Source: Methanothermus fervidus DSM 2088
GTDB taxonomy: Archaea; Methanobacteriota; Methanobacteria; DSM-2088; Methanothermaceae
Assembly (NCBI GenBank): GCA_000166095.1
Contig: CP002278.1
Span: 590,001-654,000 of the forward strand
Direction: 5' to 3'
DNA: 64,000 nt
A program made the position numbers and the translations under genes. The notes below the pieces were generated by a model. That model was not told the origin of the DNA, made no database searches, and saw only the letters and a program-made list of their open reading frames with translations. Of this stretch, positions 61,615 to 64,000 are shown one piece after another (positions within the stretch are counted from its first letter, which is position 1; each line of letters begins with the position of its first letter).

Positions 61615-62932
61615 AGATTTGGCTAATTTTATTAAAAAAATAAAATATTCAAAATTAAATAAAAATGTTGTTGATAAAGTTAAATGTTCTTTTTTGGATT
61701 TCTTTGGAGTTGCATTAAGAGGATCAAGAGAAAAAAGTGGAATCATAGCATTTAAAAGTTTATACAAGAAGGGAAAGAATTCAACTGTAATTGGTTATGG
61801 AAAAAGCGATGAAATGACTGCAAGCTTAATAAATGGCATATTTGCACATAATACAGATTTAGATGATGGTCACAGAAATGCATTGATGCATCCTGCATGT
61901 ACTGTAATACCAGCTGCACTGTCTCTTGCAGAAAAATACAATGTAATAGGTAAGAGATTTATAGAAGGCATTGTTTGTGGTTATGAAGTTGGCATTGCAA
62001 TTGGAATTTCTATAAATCCAGAACATAGGGAAAGAGGATTTCATACAACAGGCACATGTGGTGTATTTGCAGCCGCTGCAGCTGCATCAAAGGTTTTAAA
62101 CCTTAAAAAGAATGAAATAGTCAATGCCATCGGGTTGGCAGGTACTCAGGCATCTGGATTGTTAGAATCTGATCATGCTGGTACAATGGCAAAACATCTG
62201 CATGCAGGAAAAGCGGCTCAAAGTGGAGTAATATCAGCTATTTTAGCTAAAAATGGTTTTACTGGTGCAAAAACTATATTAGATGGAAAAGAAGGATTTT
62301 TCAATGCATATTCTACTTTAGATAAAATTTCAATAATAAAAAGAGAATTAGGTAAATTTCACATTAGAAACACTTATATGAAAAAATATCCTGTTTGTAG
62401 ACATCTTCATTCCACTTTAGATTCTGGAGAATCAATACTCAAAGAATTAGGAATTAAAAAATTAGATCCAAATAAAGTTAAAAAGATAATTGTAGAGACA
62501 TATGAGGTTGCAGCACAACATAATAATTACAGACCTAAAACTGTGGAAGCTGTTAGACAAAGCCTACCTGTTTCTTTAGCAATTCTTTTGTATAAAGGTG
62601 ATTTATCTTTAGAAAATTTAAAAGAATATGAAAGATTAGAGTCTGGAGTGAAAAAAATTATAGATAAAATTATAATAAAGGTAGATAAAAGTTTAGATGC
62701 AAACAAAAGACCATCAAAAGTTTGTATTGAATTTAAAAATAGAAAAATTGAAAAATTTACACCTATACCTAGAGGAGAACCAGAAAATCCCTTTTCAAAG
62801 GAAGATATATTGAAAAAATTCAAAAAATTGAATCCTGAATATCCAATAAAAAAATTAAAAATTATAGATGAGTTGGAAGATATTGAAGTTGGAGCCTTGA
62901 TGGAGGAATTGTCATGGAAGCAAGAGCAATAA
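61604..62932 (+). CDS. MmgE/PrpD family protein
   Basis: A 442-residue cytoplasmic enzyme of the family that includes 2-methylcitrate dehydratase and cis-aconitate decarboxylase. Conserved parts are AHNTDLDDGHRNALMHP, the helix-rich GTCGVFAAAAAASK, KHLHAGKAAQSG and KKYPVCRHLHSTLD. AAGGTG precedes the ATG. The substrate is unknown; the fumarase gene two places downstream hints at handling of short-chain hydroxy- or unsaturated dicarboxylic acids. Confidence 0.85.
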   Translation: MISKDLANFIKKIKYSKLNKNVVDKVKCSFLDFFGVALRGSREKSGIIAFKSLYKKGKNSTVIGYGKSDEMTASLINGIFAHNTDLDDGHRNALMHPACTVIPAALSLAEKYNVIGKRFIEGIVCGYEVGIAIGISINPEHRERGFHTTGTCGVFAAAAAASKVLNLKKNEIVNAIGLAGTQASGLLESDHAGTMAKHLHAGKAAQSGVISAILAKNGFTGAKTILDGKEGFFNAYSTLDKISIIKRELGKFHIRNTYMKKYPVCRHLHSTLDSGESILKELGIKKLDPNKVKKIIVETYEVAAQHNNYRPKTVEAVRQSLPVSLAILLYKGDLSLENLKEYERLESGVKKIIDKIIIKVDKSLDANKRPSKVCIEFKNRKIEKFTPIPRGEPENPFSKEDILKKFKKLNPEYPIKKLKIIDELEDIEVGALMEELSWKQEQ

Positions 62933-63810
62933 ATTTTCTTAAAAAAATAGGTATTAAATATGAATTTAAAAAATCTAACAAAAGATTTGAAGACGGATCT
63001 GAATATAGGTTTGAGGTTCCTGGAATACAAGGAGTGGAAGCTCTTGAAGCATTGATAGACGCTATAGATGAATATGATGTAACTGTTCATAGAGTCACTC
63101 AGACCAAGGGAATTATGATGCTCACTGATTCTGAGATAGAAAAAATGGCTGAATTGGCGTTGGAAGCTAAACTTGAATTGTTTTTAAGTGTGGGTCCACG
63201 AGCAACATATGATACAAGTGCAACAGTGCATACAAAAGAAGGAGCAAGAATTGGATATAGGTTAAGAGGTTATGAAAATTTAGTATATGCAATTGAAGAT
63301 GTAATGAGGGCCATTGATTTAGGTGTTAGAGGAATAGTTGTTTATGATGAAGGACTTCTCTGGGCATTGAATAAAATGAGAGAAAATGGTGACATACCAA
63401 AAGATGTACATTTTAAAGTATCAGCTCATTGTGGTCACGGTAATCCCGCATCTGCAATTTTACTTGAAAAAATAGGTGCAGACTCCTTTAACCCTGTGCG
63501 TGATTTGCAGATACATATGCTTGCTTCATTAAGGCAGGTAATAGATATACCTATAGATGTGCACACTGAAAATCCAAAATCTTCTGGTGGTTTTATAAGA
63601 CATTATGAAGTGCCTGATATGATTAAATTTTCAGCACCAGTATATCTTAAAACAGGAGGATCTGTAGCATTAACACATGCTTGGGAAACAACTAAAGATG
63701 AAGCAAAAAAAAGGGTAAAGCAAGTTTTACTTGTACAATCCATGATAGAGAGATACTATCCTGAAGCAAAGATTTCTAGTAAAAAACATTTGGCAATACC
63801 TTCACCTTAG
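62914..63810 (+). CDS. Unassigned alpha/beta (TIM-barrel-like) protein
   Basis: A 298-residue soluble protein with alternating strands and helices. The C-terminal half has His- and acid-rich loops on strand ends: SAHCGHGNPASAILLEK, IDVHTENPKSSGGFIRHYE and PVYLKTGG, suggesting a metal- or phosphate-binding barrel. A distant tie to the U32 peptidase group is possible, but I am not sure of it. GGAGGAATTGTC precedes ATG 62914, which overlaps the MmgE/PrpD gene by 19 bases. Fumarase alpha follows nine bases later, so all three are one unit. Confidence 0.6.
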   Translation: MEARAINFLKKIGIKYEFKKSNKRFEDGSEYRFEVPGIQGVEALEALIDAIDEYDVTVHRVTQTKGIMMLTDSEIEKMAELALEAKLELFLSVGPRATYDTSATVHTKEGARIGYRLRGYENLVYAIEDVMRAIDLGVRGIVVYDEGLLWALNKMRENGDIPKDVHFKVSAHCGHGNPASAILLEKIGADSFNPVRDLQIHMLASLRQVIDIPIDVHTENPKSSGGFIRHYEVPDMIKFSAPVYLKTGGSVALTHAWETTKDEAKKRVKQVLLVQSMIERYYPEAKISSKKHLAIPSP

Positions 63811-63819
63811 GTGGTAATT

Positions 63820-64000
63820 TTGGACTTAGTTAAAAAAGTTAAAAAAGCTGTTATAAAATGTAGCACAGAATATAGTGAAGATCAAATAAAAGCTTATAAA
63901 AATGCCATAAAAAATGAAAACAATGAAAATGCTGTTTGGGTTCTTAAGTTACTCTTAAAAAATGCTAAAATTGCAAAAAAGAAAAGAAGACCACTTTGCG
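63820..64000 (+). CDS. Class I fumarate hydratase alpha subunit, 5' part
   Basis: TTG 63820, five bases after AGGTGG, opens a frame that runs to the window end (60 codons visible). The N-terminal helices and the ending NAKIAKKKRRPLC match the iron-sulfur fumarase/tartrate dehydratase alpha family, in which this Cys is the first [4Fe-4S] ligand and is usually followed by xDTG. Fumarate/malate or tartrate specificity cannot be told from this part. Confidence 0.75.
   Translation, partial: MDLVKKVKKAVIKCSTEYSEDQIKAYKNAIKNENNENAVWVLKLLLKNAKIAKKKRRPLC

Overview
The window is archaeal chromosome, A+T-rich by eye. The evidence is an RNA polymerase operon with subunits H, B'', B', A' and A'', an L30e/NusA/S12/S7/EF-2/EF-1alpha/S10 string, archaeal promoter elements and class III prepilin-like proteins. 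Archaea-specific enzymes include SepCysS, TiaS, digeranylgeranylglyceryl phosphate synthase, 4-phosphopantoate--beta-alanine ligase and a DnaJ-zinc-finger RecJ-like protein. Split RNA polymerase B plus SepCysS points to a euryarchaeon from or near the methanogen lineages. No methanogenesis gene lies in the window, so I do not name a genus. Shine-Dalgarno sites (GGAGG, GGTGA) are clear and UUG/GUG starts are frequent; starts below were chosen from them.

Layout. 1-5.8 kb: a cut-off HTH protein, a GlcNAc-1-phosphate transferase, a KaiC-like ATPase with a TPR partner, endonuclease III and a RecJ-like protein. 5.8-11.2 kb: an MFS transporter, a secreted amidotransferase-like protein and a divergent NitT/TauT-type ABC importer. 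11.3-18.5 kb: a ribbon-helix-helix protein, AsnB, TyrA, an STT3-type oligosaccharyltransferase and an acetolactate-synthase-like enzyme. 18.7-26.2 kb: a nine-gene respiratory operon in complex I order (A, B, CD, H, I, J, K, L, N). Its catalytic subunits carry complete [NiFe] ligands and hydrogenase-type cysteines, so it reads as a membrane-bound group 4 [NiFe] hydrogenase. 26.3-34.1 kb: SurE, IlvE, a DUF429 protein, ferredoxin, inositol-phosphate synthase, an MBL hydrolase, the archaeol prenyltransferase, PmbA and SepCysS.

34.1-49.1 kb: the transcription/translation operon on the minus strand, with two Ser tRNAs downstream and Lys, Asp, Pro and Thr tRNAs upstream. EF-2 is interrupted in its P-loop by a 412-residue intein whose homing-endonuclease motifs look dead. 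49.2-52.6 kb: a tRNA methyltransferase, a CoA-pathway ligase, a P-loop kinase-like protein, UPF0201 and Dph6. 52.6-60.3 kb: a surface-filament region with five prepilin-like proteins sharing a five-residue leader, two membrane proteins and an HTH regulator. 60.4-64 kb: TiaS, an MmgE/PrpD protein, an unassigned protein and the first 60 codons of a class I fumarase alpha subunit.

Connections: EF-2 keeps the His that is modified to diphthamide and Dph6 is present. The GlcNAc-1-P transferase and STT3 protein belong to N-glycosylation, with the filament proteins as plausible clients. The strongest leads are the complex-I-shaped hydrogenase, the EF-2 intein, the unusual prepilin set, an FDX-ACB-like domain on TyrA, a G9 tract that truncates the TPR protein, and a tRNA-Ser gene antisense to the end of SepCysS. 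No CRISPR array, insertion sequence or rRNA was seen, and no gap between genes exceeds 300 bases.
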